A stretch of DNA of 64,000 nt, taken from assembly GCF_021729035.1 (NCBI RefSeq), contig NZ_JAJSAP010000002.1, forward strand, positions 186,001-250,000, read 5' to 3'. The notes below the pieces were generated by a model. The model worked only from the letters and a program-made list of their open reading frames with translations, was not told where the DNA came from and did not search any database. Source of the stretch: Microbulbifer sediminum (GTDB lineage: Bacteria > Pseudomonadota > Gammaproteobacteria > Pseudomonadales > Cellvibrionaceae). Numbering within the stretch: the stretch's first letter is position 1; each line of letters starts with the position of its first letter. The translations under genes and the position numbers were made by a program. Positions 9,046-18,800 of this stretch are shown here, piece by piece.

Positions 9046-9887
9046 TGCCCGGGCCCACCAGCTTCCCTTCCTGCAATCGCCACAGTGGCTTTACCCTGAT
9101 TGAGGTCATGGTGGTGCTGGTCCTGGTAGCGATCATCAGTATCGGGTCCTTTGCGCTGCTCGATTCTTTCCAGAATACGGACCAGGCCCTGGAGTTGCGG
9201 GCGGAGGAACTGCGCCGGGTATCCATGGCGATGTACCGCATCGGCGATGACATGCGGCAGGTCACCGCGCGCCCGGTGAAGAACGGCTACACCGGCTATG
9301 AGCCGGCCCTGCGCGGCGACAGCGACGAAATAGAGTTTACCCGCCTGGGCGCGGCGAACCTTACCGGTGAGCCCCGTGGCGAGATGCAGCGTCTCGCATA
9401 CAGCCTTGGCTTTGAAGAGGAGGTCGCCAATCCCGCGCCTCGGTCCCCCGGGGGCCTGTTACTTCGCAGCCGCTGGCGAGTGCTGGATCGTGCACCCGAC
9501 TCAGAGGCGGTCGCAGAGCCACTGCTTTCCGGCGTGAATAACCTGGCTTTCCGTTACTACGACGGCGACAGTGAAGCATGGCTTGACCAATGGCCACCGC
9601 TTGGCACGAACTCGGGTACCGGTGCGCCGGATAACCGGTTGCCGCGCGCGGTGGAAATGATAGTCACCACCACCGGGGCCGGCGAAATGCGTCGTGTCTA
9701 TACGCTGCCCCGGGGCGTCGGCGCGACCGTGGGTTCGGGGAGCCGGGGCGGGTCCGGAACCGGTGGCGACGCCGGGGGAGAATCCGGAGATCGGGCCGGG
9801 GGGGTGGATGACGCCGGGAATGACCGCCGGAATACTGGTGGGGACGGGTCAGAAAGTGGGCCCCGGGAGGCGCGGGATGGCTCCTAG
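9045..9887 (+). CDS. gspJ: Minor pseudopilin GspJ with Gly-rich tail
   Basis: Minor pseudopilin (280 aa). The leader is MPGPTSFPSCNRHSG and the mature N-terminus FTLIEVMVVLVLVAIISIG. The start at 9045 is in a TAATG overlap with gspI. The core ends near residue 225 with the usual RLPRAVEMIVTT strand. A tail of about 50 residues follows, very rich in Gly, Asp, Ser and Arg, which is not part of the common GspJ fold. It overlaps gspK by 11 bases, and part of the tail may exist because the DNA upstream of gspK is GC-rich and lacks stops. Confidence 0.92.
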   Translation: MPGPTSFPSCNRHSGFTLIEVMVVLVLVAIISIGSFALLDSFQNTDQALELRAEELRRVSMAMYRIGDDMRQVTARPVKNGYTGYEPALRGDSDEIEFTRLGAANLTGEPRGEMQRLAYSLGFEEEVANPAPRSPGGLLLRSRWRVLDRAPDSEAVAEPLLSGVNNLAFRYYDGDSEAWLDQWPPLGTNSGTGAPDNRLPRAVEMIVTTTGAGEMRRVYTLPRGVGATVGSGSRGGSGTGGDAGGESGDRAGGVDDAGNDRRNTGGDGSESGPREARDGS

Positions 9888-10893
9888 CAGCATCGCCAGG
9901 CAACGTGGTGTGGCATTGATTACGGTGCTGCTGGTAATGGTGATTGCGATTGCGGCGGTGACCCATACCATACTGCGAAACCGTATTGCGATTTCGCGCA
10001 CTGCGGCGTTGCTGGCCAATACCCAGATGGCGGAATTCGTTCATGGTGCCGAGGCCTGGGCCAGAATCGCCCTCGAGCGGGACTATCTGGAGGACCAGGA
10101 TAACCCGGATTCCGCTGATTCCGGAATGGACAACTGGGCGCTCGAGGCGCTCCAGTTCAATCCCGATAACGGAAAAATGCGCATTAAAATCAAGGACTTA
10201 AACTCCTGCTTTAATGTGAATAATCTCGCCGGGGCGGGGCAGGCCGCGGCAGACCAGCGCGCGGTGTTCGAGCGCCTGGTGCGCAATGTAAGCGGCAAGG
10301 CAGACCTTGCCCACGCCATGCTCGACTGGGTCGACAATGGCGATACGCCCCTGGCCCCCGGGACCGAGGACAACGGCTATCTGGGGCGGGAAATCGCCCA
10401 CCGTACGCCGGATATCCCGATTACCGATGTTTCAGAACTTTCCGCGGTGCAGGGAATGGAGCGGGAAGACTGGGAGGCCCTGAGCCAGTTCCTGTGTGCA
10501 CTGCCGGAGTCTGGCACAGTGATCAATGTGAACTTCGCCCCGGTAGAATTGCTTGAGGCAATGGCCCCGCAATCCCGGGCGGCGCAGATAAACAGCTTCC
10601 GGGAGGCGGACGGTGTGTTTACCGAGGCCTCGCAACTGGCTCCCTACGGCCTTGGGGGCGTGGCGGGCCTGGTGTTTCACAGCCGCTACTTCCTGGCCCA
10701 GATAGCGGTACAGTTGGGTCCGGATCCTGACAACCGGCAGTACTGGGAGACCATGTTCAGGCTCGATGACGGGCGTGGTGAAGTGTCCATGGTCCAGCGC
10801 CAGCGGCGCATGTTTTCCGGCAGTGAGATCCTTGAGTTACTTGAGAGTGATTCTGGATCAAGCGAAAAATCTAATGAAAACAATGACGTATGA
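9877..10893 (+). CDS. gspK: Minor pseudopilin GspK
   Basis: Large minor pseudopilin (338 aa), the presumed tip protein. The start at 9877 gives the short leader MAPSSIARQRG, then VALITVLLVMVIAIAAV. As usual for GspK, Glu+5 is missing (Thr here). The alpha-helical domain includes AMLDWVDNGDTPLAPG and DVSELSAVQGM, conserved GspK segments, at about 145-195. Earlier starts in the same frame would only add low-complexity sequence overlapping gspJ. The stop overlaps gspL by four bases. Confidence 0.95.
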   Translation: MAPSSIARQRGVALITVLLVMVIAIAAVTHTILRNRIAISRTAALLANTQMAEFVHGAEAWARIALERDYLEDQDNPDSADSGMDNWALEALQFNPDNGKMRIKIKDLNSCFNVNNLAGAGQAAADQRAVFERLVRNVSGKADLAHAMLDWVDNGDTPLAPGTEDNGYLGREIAHRTPDIPITDVSELSAVQGMEREDWEALSQFLCALPESGTVINVNFAPVELLEAMAPQSRAAQINSFREADGVFTEASQLAPYGLGGVAGLVFHSRYFLAQIAVQLGPDPDNRQYWETMFRLDDGRGEVSMVQRQRRMFSGSEILELLESDSGSSEKSNENNDV

Positions 10894-12242
10894 TTGAATC
10901 CTCAAGTGAGAAGAGAGCGGGCGGCCCGCAGGTGATGTTACTGCGGTTGGTTGAAACGGCCGATACGGGGCAGGTGGCAATGCAATGCTGGACAGGGCAT
11001 GTCTGGCGGCCGGTTGCGATCGACGGTGAATTTTCCCGGGCCTTTGCCGCCAGTGACGCATCGCCTGAGGTCTCTCCTGTCGGGACAGCCGTCACGGCCG
11101 CGAATGATGATGATGCGATACCGCTGGAGTTTGCAGCCGGTGCCAGGGCGATCATTCTGCTCCCCGGGAGCTGGGTCTGGAGCGGGCTGGAGTCCATCCC
11201 CCGGGCAGCGCGCAAGCAGAGTGCGGCGGTGGGCTACATGGTCGAGGAGCGGCTGGCCGAGGACGTGGAGGAACTGCACTTTATCTGCCAGCCGCGCGCG
11301 GGCAACCTTTGCTCGGTTTACGCGATTCAGCACAGGAAAATGACGGCCCTCTCCGGGCAACTGGAGCGACTCGGCTGGCCTGTGATTGCCGCGGTACCTG
11401 AATACCAGCTGCTGGACCTGTTCGAAACCGACGTCAGTTTGTGGCTCGATGGTGACCGGGCGCATATCTGGCGGCGCGCCGGTTACGGCCTTACGGTCCG
11501 TCGGCGCTACCTGCAGCCGTTGCTCGCCTCCCTGACGGAGAATGATGCCGATTTGGCGGTCGAGACCTCCAGCACGGAGGTGCAATCCCCGCCCGAGCTA
11601 AGCCTGCTGGGCGCCGGAGAGCAGGATGGGCTAACAGTCGCGGAGCTGGAGTCGCTCTTTGGCGACGGGCTCAGGCGGGTGGAGGCAGAGGCGGAGAATC
11701 AGCTGTTAACACGGCTCAGGATTCCCGCCCTGGCCAACCTGCTGGTGGGAGACTATCGCCCCGCAGGCGAAGCGGGGGATGCCAACTGGTGGCTGGGGCC
11801 TCTCAAGGTTGCCACTGCCTGCTTTGTATTGCAGCTGGTGCTGTTTGTTGCCGCCGGGGGTTACTACAGCTGGCAGGCGCAGCGTCACGATGCGCAGGCC
11901 AGGGCACTGTTTACCGAACTGTTTCCCAATGCCCGGGCCGGCGCGGATATCCGCCGCCAGATCCAGGGGTACCTCAACCAGGCCGGTGGTGGCGGTGGCG
12001 GCTTCGCCAGCCAGGTCTCCGCGCTCAGCCGGGCGTGGGAGCAGCACAGGGGCGAACAGCTGAAGCTGCAATCCCTGCGCTTTGACGGTAATCGTGGCGA
12101 AATGGTGATTCAGCTGCAGGCTGCCACCCTGAGTGAGCTTGACGGCTTTGTGGGGCGCCTGTCCTCGGGGCAGTATACCGCCGAGCTGCTGGCAGCCAAT
12201 GAACTGGAATCCGGAGTGTCGGGCCGGATCCGTCTTCGCTGA
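10890..12242 (+). CDS. gspL: Type II secretion protein GspL
   Basis: Bitopic inner-membrane protein (450 aa) that docks GspE to the platform. The N-terminal half is an actin-like cytoplasmic domain (about 20-270), including LLPGSWVWSGLESIPRAARK, a region normally conserved in GspL. One membrane segment lies at about 310-330 (VATACFVLQLVLFVAAGG). The periplasmic ferredoxin-like domain follows. It overlaps gspK at ATGA and precedes gspM by 34 bases. Confidence 0.93.
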   Translation: MIESSSEKRAGGPQVMLLRLVETADTGQVAMQCWTGHVWRPVAIDGEFSRAFAASDASPEVSPVGTAVTAANDDDAIPLEFAAGARAIILLPGSWVWSGLESIPRAARKQSAAVGYMVEERLAEDVEELHFICQPRAGNLCSVYAIQHRKMTALSGQLERLGWPVIAAVPEYQLLDLFETDVSLWLDGDRAHIWRRAGYGLTVRRRYLQPLLASLTENDADLAVETSSTEVQSPPELSLLGAGEQDGLTVAELESLFGDGLRRVEAEAENQLLTRLRIPALANLLVGDYRPAGEAGDANWWLGPLKVATACFVLQLVLFVAAGGYYSWQAQRHDAQARALFTELFPNARAGADIRRQIQGYLNQAGGGGGGFASQVSALSRAWEQHRGEQLKLQSLRFDGNRGEMVIQLQAATLSELDGFVGRLSSGQYTAELLAANELESGVSGRIRLR

Positions 12243-12276
12243 GTGCAATAGCAACATTTCACAGGGCACCTGGAAC

Positions 12277-12768
12277 ATGAAAGAAAAGATCGCAGAACTG
12301 CAGCGCCGGTGGCTGGCGCTGCCACCCGGTGACCAGCGCGCGCTTGGGGCCCTGTCCATTTTCCTGGGCGGCTTATTTCTTGTTTATGGCCTGTTCATGC
12401 CGGCCAAGCATTATTTCGATAACTCCCGTACCCGGGCAGAGGAGTCCCGGGAGCTGGTTGCCTGGATAGAGGCCCAGCGACCGGTACTGGAACGCCTCGA
12501 TCCGGGCGCCGGACGGGGCAGTGAGCAGAACGCCGGAACCCTTCTGCAGCGTGTCACGGCCGCAGCCGAACGGCACGGGATCACGATCAAGCGGTTTGAA
12601 CCCGAGGGCCAGGGGAGGATCCGGCTCTGGATCGAGCGTGCGCGATACGAGGATTTACAGCCCTGGTTCAACACACTGATCGAGCAAAAGTTTATGCTGC
12701 GCACGGTGAACCTGGATGCTCTGCCGGAAGAGGGCATGGTTTCCGCACGATTGACCCTCGAGGGCTGA
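12277..12768 (+). CDS. gspM: Type II secretion protein GspM
   Basis: Small bitopic partner of GspL (163 aa). One membrane segment (ALGALSIFLGGLFLVYGLFM, about 23-42) is followed by a periplasmic ferredoxin-like domain. The start at ATG 12277 gives MKEKIAELQRRWLALPPGDQ, a typical GspM N-terminus; upstream in-frame starts lie inside gspL. No gspN follows, so the operon ends here. Confidence 0.92.
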   Translation: MKEKIAELQRRWLALPPGDQRALGALSIFLGGLFLVYGLFMPAKHYFDNSRTRAEESRELVAWIEAQRPVLERLDPGAGRGSEQNAGTLLQRVTAAAERHGITIKRFEPEGQGRIRLWIERARYEDLQPWFNTLIEQKFMLRTVNLDALPEEGMVSARLTLEG

Positions 12769-12984
12769 TCGCCTGCGTGCCGGTTTAGATATTTTCGGTT
12801 TTCAGGAGCTTTTTGTTGGTCTCTATTCTTGTTAGTAGAATTCAAATGGCAGAAAAATCATAAATCCTTCGATTTTTAAGGTGGGTTTACCTGCAAGTGG
12901 CGTTTGTATTTTCTGGCAGGAGATCGGCCGATTACCGTGGATTGCCCCTATACTGTCGATATAGACGATGAATAGGGTGCCAAC

Positions 12985-13254
12985 ATGCTGTTCAGAGACA
13001 CGTCGACCAACCACCTGGTGGAAGTGGCCGATATCGTAACGCTCGCGAACCCGTACGAGCTAACGGTGGTTGGGCGGTATCTGTGGGGGGAGGAAGTCCA
13101 GGACCCCGAGGTCTTTGACAAGACCCAGCTGAGCTTTCTTTCGGGGGAGGCGCTGCCGCGTTGCTGGCATGACAGCCGTTATCGCGACCGGGAGGTTAGG
13201 CGACTCCGGTGCGGGACCCGAGCCGAAGATGGCGACTACTACCAGGGTGCCTGA
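12985..13254 (+). CDS. Conserved hypothetical protein, 89 aa
   Basis: A small soluble protein beginning MLFRDTSTNHLVEVADIV, followed by ELTVVGRYLWGEEVQDPEVFDKTQLSFLSGEALPRCW. I recall similar short proteins in pseudomonads and relatives, usually of unknown function and sometimes labelled acetyltransferase; that label has no support in this sequence. No membrane segment or metal motif is visible. The ATG has a usable AGGG ribosome site. It stands alone between the gsp operon and the DUF2788 gene. Confidence 0.75.
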   Translation: MLFRDTSTNHLVEVADIVTLANPYELTVVGRYLWGEEVQDPEVFDKTQLSFLSGEALPRCWHDSRYRDREVRRLRCGTRAEDGDYYQGA

Positions 13255-13358
13255 AACTGCCTGGTGGAGGCACCCGGGGATGGGAAAACCGGCAAAGGAC
13301 TCGCGACCACGCCCGCTAGGCTGTAAAATGCGCGCCAAATTTTCACCTGTGGTATCCC

Positions 13359-13562
13359 ATGACGTTTGCGCAATTTGAAGAGTATTCCCTCTGGTTCGGT
13401 ATCGGGGGCCTGATCCTTTTTATGCTGTTTATCGTCTGGGACCTGGCCAAAAAATCCAAGGCCGGCCGGTTCGGCACCATGATTCTGTTTCTGGCGCTCG
13501 GTCTGGGCCTTCTCGGGTTCATTATCAAGACGGTGCTGGTAGAAGTCATGGGGATCGGCTAG
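13359..13562 (+). CDS. DUF2788 family small membrane protein
   Basis: A 67-residue protein with two membrane segments (LWFGIGGLILFMLFIVWDL and FGTMILFLALGLGLLGFII) joined by a basic loop (KKSKAGR). It matches the short DUF2788 family of gammaproteobacteria as I remember it. The function is unknown. The sensor-kinase-like gene follows on the same strand after 52 bases, so co-transcription is possible. Confidence 0.75.
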   Translation: MTFAQFEEYSLWFGIGGLILFMLFIVWDLAKKSKAGRFGTMILFLALGLGLLGFIIKTVLVEVMGIG

Positions 13563-13614
13563 GTAGTGCCGCTATACGCAACTGGATCGCCGGGCCTATT
13601 CATGGAAGGGCATA

Positions 13615-15822
13615 ATGCCAATATTTGACCGCCCAGAGCTCAAAGTACAGAAAGATCGACGGGTCTGCCGTGCCACCGATACACGGATTGCCAAGTACAG
13701 TCGGCGGGGGATGCTGCTGACGCTACTGGCGTTTGTTATCGCTGCAGCGATGGGGGATCTGCGCCTGCAGGAGCCGCAGCTGCTGTTGGTGCTGGGCGTA
13801 GTCCTTGTGCTGTTGACGCTGGTGCGGGGTTACTATGTCTTTCGTTTCCGCCACTTGTATGCGACCGGGCCGGTACGGTGGCGCCGTCGTTATTTTTTCG
13901 TTTCCACCCTCGGGGCGGCCTGGTGGGGCGTGATCCTGCTGTGCCATGAGTGGTTGCTGGGTTTTGCCCCGGCAACGCATTTCCTCTGGCTGTACACCGT
14001 GGTTTTCTGCTCTAGCGTGGCCTCGGTATTCGCCCCTTACCATCGTTTCCTGATCTGGTTCGTGTCAGCAAGCCTGGTGCCTGCTGCAGTCAAGGCAATT
14101 ATGTCCGCGGATATCCTTGGGACCATTTATGGCGCCCTGACATTTGCCTTTATCTGGCTCACGGCACACCAGGCGCGTCGGGAATCGCAAAACTACTGGG
14201 ATCGGCTCTCGGCCATGCAGGAGTTGCAACAACGGGCCAGCAACCTTGCGGCCGCGCGCAAGCACTCTGAGGCGGCGGTTGAGCTCACCAATGAGTTTGT
14301 TGCCAATATCGGCCAGGAATTCCGGAGCCAGCTATCCGATTCACTGGGCGCGTTGGCATTACTCGAGGCCGACGACCTGAGTGAGCGGCAGCGGGAGTGG
14401 GTCCGGCTGGCCAAGAACGCCGGCAGTCAGCAGTTGAAGCTGGTGGACAATGTCGGCCTCTTCACGCGTGTTGCGCGCAAGGATATCCGGCTGCGCCAGG
14501 GACCATTCAACCTGGTCAAGACGATCGAGAAGTCTTTCAAGTTTGCCGCCCGTGCGGCCCATCGACAGAACCTGGAATTCAACTTTCAGATTGACGACAA
14601 CCTGCCGGTGATGGTCACGGGTGATAACCGTAAAACCGCCCAGTTGATCCGTAACCTGGTGGATTCAGCCACGGCAGTGGCACAGGTTGGAGAGCTCTGG
14701 GGCCAGGTAAACTTTACTCCGATCACCAGTTTCGAGGGGCAACTGACCATTCACCTGAATGACGACGGCCGTGGTGAGATCCTGCCAGATGAGAGTGAGC
14801 TGTTCGGGGCCTTCGCACGGCTTGATACCAACCAGGTAACCAGTGGCCTGGGCCTATCGATCTCCAAGGGCCTGGCCGAAGCGATGGGAGGGTACTTACA
14901 GGTCAACTCCACACCTGACGGAAATCGCTACGAAGTGGGGATCAAGCTTGCGATGGAGCCAAACCAGCGTGTCTACCTGACACCTGATCGTCGCCTGCAG
15001 GACTGTGAAGTGTTTGTTTTCCACGAGGGAGGACTGTTCGTTTCCGGCCTGGTACAACAGCTCCGATCATTTGGCATGGAAGTGGGTTGTGGGAAGTGGG
15101 GCACGAACGGCGGTGAGCCAATCGAGAAGCTCCTGTTGGCTGTAGAGAGACAGCAACTCCTGATTCTTGTACCGGCCATGGGCGCGCGCCGGATGCTGGT
15201 TGAGGTCTCTGAGTTCTTCAACGGCCTGAATGGCGATGCCAGTGCCACCAAGGTGATTTGCCTCGGGGCACCCGGCCACAAGGCCGATTTTGCGCCGCTC
15301 ATGCAGGCTCTGCCTGAAGCCCAGTACATCCGTCGCCCGGTGACCCGAAAGGAGCTTCATGATGCGCTGATCAGGCGCCTGTTCGGGGGCGTGAAGAAAG
15401 CCAGCCGGCGTATTGCTTCCACCATCAGTGCGCACCCGCGGCAGCGTTCACTGCTGTTGATCGAGGAGTCACGCCAGCACCAGGGAGTGACTGAAGAGAT
15501 GTTGCACGCACTCGGTTACCGGGTGGATGTGGCCGCGGCAGTGGAAGAGGCGCTGGAGCGGCTCGGGGACAAAAGCTACGATTTGGTGCTGGTGGATTGC
15601 CAGCAGAATACCGATCACAGCGCCGACATCATTGACAGGTTGCGCCACTGGGAGTCGGAGAATTCACCAGGTGATCGCATGCCGATTGTCGCCCTTACCA
15701 GTACCACCGAAGAACAGTTTGAGGGGCGCTGCCTAGCTGCGGGGATGGATGACTTCCTGACCAAGCCGCTGAACAAGGAGTCCCTCCAGGAAACCCTGGA
15801 ACGCTGGCTGGGCGACGCCTGA
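13615..15822 (+). CDS. Hybrid sensor-kinase-like protein with degenerate kinase core
   Basis: A 735-aa membrane protein with the layout of a BarA/GacS-type hybrid kinase. Five or six membrane segments fill about 30-185. A DHp-like helix pair follows (about 215-290), then an ATPase domain (about 330-455), a receiver-like domain without an acceptor Asp (about 463-590), and a normal C-terminal receiver (about 612-730: acceptor D661, K717, Thr in ALTSTT). The H-box, normally HE in FLANMSHE, reads FVANIGQEFRSQL, so the phospho-accepting His is Gln234. The second Asn of the N-box is Ser351. The G2 loop (SGLGLSISKG, about 410) is intact. Autophosphorylation by the usual route is unlikely; it may act as a pseudokinase scaffold or be phosphorylated by another kinase through its receiver. 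There is no Hpt domain. Confidence 0.85.
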   Translation: MPIFDRPELKVQKDRRVCRATDTRIAKYSRRGMLLTLLAFVIAAAMGDLRLQEPQLLLVLGVVLVLLTLVRGYYVFRFRHLYATGPVRWRRRYFFVSTLGAAWWGVILLCHEWLLGFAPATHFLWLYTVVFCSSVASVFAPYHRFLIWFVSASLVPAAVKAIMSADILGTIYGALTFAFIWLTAHQARRESQNYWDRLSAMQELQQRASNLAAARKHSEAAVELTNEFVANIGQEFRSQLSDSLGALALLEADDLSERQREWVRLAKNAGSQQLKLVDNVGLFTRVARKDIRLRQGPFNLVKTIEKSFKFAARAAHRQNLEFNFQIDDNLPVMVTGDNRKTAQLIRNLVDSATAVAQVGELWGQVNFTPITSFEGQLTIHLNDDGRGEILPDESELFGAFARLDTNQVTSGLGLSISKGLAEAMGGYLQVNSTPDGNRYEVGIKLAMEPNQRVYLTPDRRLQDCEVFVFHEGGLFVSGLVQQLRSFGMEVGCGKWGTNGGEPIEKLLLAVERQQLLILVPAMGARRMLVEVSEFFNGLNGDASATKVICLGAPGHKADFAPLMQALPEAQYIRRPVTRKELHDALIRRLFGGVKKASRRIASTISAHPRQRSLLLIEESRQHQGVTEEMLHALGYRVDVAAAVEEALERLGDKSYDLVLVDCQQNTDHSADIIDRLRHWESENSPGDRMPIVALTSTTEEQFEGRCLAAGMDDFLTKPLNKESLQETLERWLGDA

Positions 15823-15839
15823 GTAAGCTGAGCCAGGTT

Positions 15840-15862
15840 CCCGGGGCCTTGCTGGCCCCGGG
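15840..15862. terminator. Possible terminator hairpin between convergent genes
   Basis: CCCGGGGCC and GGCCCCGGG form a perfect 9-base-pair GC stem with a 5-base loop, between the stops of the kinase-like gene and the receptor gene on the opposite strand. It could serve both strands. There is no strong T-run on either side, so efficiency is doubtful. Confidence 0.45.
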
Positions 15863-15880
15863 TTGAGGGTTACCGCTACA

Positions 15881-18800
15881 TCAGAACTGGTATCGAATCC
15901 CCAGGCGCGCGCGCCACAGCGAGGCGTCTGACACCCGGGTCTGGCCCGCGGGATCCAGGAACTCCTCGAAGACATAGCGTCCCTGTTCGTCCACGCTGGC
16001 ACTGATCGCCGCCTGGTAACGAGGGAAACCGCCCTCGTACATTACTCCCCAGTCATCGTTCAGCAGGTTGCCCAGGTTCTCCACCACAAAGTAGGCGTTG
16101 GCGCGATCATCGGCACGGAAGCCCGGCAGTTCCTGGTTGATCTTCAGGTCGAACTTGGTCCACCAGTCGCTGCTGAGTTCATTGCGCTCCGCGATTCCAC
16201 CCCGGTCCAGGTCCTCACTGTCCAGGAAAGCAAAAAAAGCATCCGTGTCGAAACCTTCCGCAAAGACGACATTCTGGTCGTCCGGACCACTGGGAACATA
16301 GAGCAGGTGTCGTGAGATAAAGCCGGTAGAGTCACCGAACTTGAAGCCGTCATCGAAGGTATAGGTGTAGGGACGTCCCTCGTTGGCGGAGCCGAACAGG
16401 GTGAAGCGGGTCTCCAGGCCGGCGAAAAGCTCCTGTGCGTAGTCCAGCTTCAGGGTGAACCGATGGGGTACGACATAGTTGGATGTCGCGGTACCCGGGT
16501 TCTCAGGGTCGGCGGTGGCAATATTCACGTAGTTTGAAAACGCGACCGAGCTGGTCATGGGATTGACATCCTCTGCCTCGGTGTAGGCGTAGCCCAGGGC
16601 TGCAGTCAGGCCGGACTCGAAGGACTTGGTCAGCCCCAGGGAGACGACGGTTGAGTAGCCGCTATCGCCCCGGGCGTTGGTCAGCATGAAGTCCTGCGAA
16701 CGCCCCGTGTCGCTTCCATAAATGGGGCGGCCGTCGATGGCTGTGCCCACCTGGACGCGGGAGATATCGCGTACGATTGCTGCATCCTGGTAGTCACTGT
16801 AAAGCAGGTCGGCTGATGCCAGGTAGCCGTCGCCAAATTCGTAGCTGCCACCGATTGCATATTTCCAGACCGAGGGCACTTCGAAATTCGGGGCCAGCAG
16901 GTTGACTCCGCCATTGTCACCTTCGCCGCTGGCGACCGCGTCATAGAGTTCCGCCGGCACCTCGTAGATCGGCTGGCCGGAGCCGGTCCAGGCCAGGTCG
17001 AACAGGCTCTGCTGGCTGAAATCGGCGAGTGAAGTCTCTATCTGGGTAACGCCGTCGTTGGAATAGTTGTTGGAAATCCAGACATTGGGATTGCCGCCGG
17101 AATAGAGGCCGATACCACCGTGGACCTCAGCGCTGTCGGCCAGGTTCCAGTTGAAGCCGATACGTGGCTGCAGCAGGTCCTTGCCATCGAGGTTGGCCCG
17201 GTTGGAAAAGCCGTAGGCTGAAACGATATCGCCATTGTTTACCGGCCGTTCATCACTGCCATAACGGTCGTAGCGGAAGCCACCTACCAGGGTCAGGTCG
17301 ACACTGGCAAAGGTGTACTCGTCCTGCAGGTAGAAGGTGTCGATGGCATAGCTGAATTCGGCCGCAGCGTCCTGGGGATTATTGCTGCCGCTGGCATTCT
17401 CGTAAATCAGGACGGAAGGGGTACCTGCGGCAAAGTCCGTGATGCTGCCAAAGCGGTACTCACCTTCGGCTTCCTGGACAAACATATTGAAGACATCGAA
17501 CGTCTCGCGCTCATAGCCACCGTAGAGGCGGTGCTCACCCAGCTGCAGGTTGCCGGCGAGCTTCAGGCTGAGGCTCTCATAGCTCAGCTTGTTCGCATGG
17601 CGGGAATCGTCAGCGCCGAGATAAACGGTCGCCCGGGACGCATTGCCATCACCGTCGTCATCGTTTTCGGTGCGAATCTGCACCTCGCCAAACTCGGTGC
17701 CACCCAGCGAGAGCTGGCGGTTGTCCAGTTCCGAGTAGCCGATCTTGACCTCGGTTGAAAAGATGTCACTCCAGTCGGAATACAGCTGTCCGACGTAAGC
17801 ATTGAGCTCCGCGCCACGCTCGTAGTAGTGATTGGAGAGCTCCAGTTCATCCGGGTCGCCGTCGGACTGGGCAATGCTGAAGCCATCATTGTAATTGTAG
17901 GTAAAGGCTGCCCGCTGGGTATCGGTGATATTCCAGTCAAGCTTAACCAGCAGTTTCTCATCCTCTTCCGGCAGACTGGACGGGAGCCCACCCGGGTCAT
18001 AGCCGTAGATATCGCGGGAGATACGCAGGATTTCCTCCAGCTGTGCCTGCGAGACACCCTGGACCGGGGTAGCAGTGTTACTGCCGGCCGGGCCCCGATC
18101 GAATGTCGCCACGCCGTCAAGCTTTTCATAGGCGGCGAAGAAGAAAAGCTTGTCCTGGATAAGCGGGCCGCCCAGGGTGGTGCTGTAGCGCTGCTCATCG
18201 AACGGGGCAATATTGATATCGTCGCCCTCCAGTTGGTCGCCCCGCATACCGTCATCGGTGTAATCGTAGAACACCGACCCGTGCCACTGGTTGTCCCCGG
18301 ATTTGGTAACGGCATTGATGTTGCAGGCGCTGAAACCACCGTACTGGACATCGAACGGGGCCAGCTCAACGGCCACCTGCTGGATGGCATCGTAGGAGAA
18401 AGGCATCCGCTCGGTAGGGTAGCCATTGCTGTTCAGGCCGAAATTGTCATTCATCCGCACGCCGTCGACGGTCAGGCTGTTAAAGCGCGGGTTGGCGCCG
18501 GCACATTGCACGGAATCGTTAAAGGCCTCATCCACGTACAATCGCGGGTCCAGCCGCACCAGGTCCTTAAGATCCCGGTTAATAGCCGGGGCACTTTCCA
18601 GGTCATCGAGACTGAAGTGTGAGGCGGGCCCTACCGCTGTGGCAGTGGGGTTCTGGACATTGGCCACAACACTGATTTCTTCCATTGCCTCCGGCGCCAG
18701 GCTCAGGTTCAGCGGCAGGGAGTCACCCAGTGAAAGGTAAACCCGATCGACTACCCGCCGTCCCTCGGGCGCATCGATGATCACCCGGTAAGGGCCACCT

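Noticed and set aside
12769..12984. Search for gspN or a prepilin peptidase gene after gspM
   Set aside because: The interval is too short and contains no supported open frame, so gspN/gspO must be elsewhere or absent.
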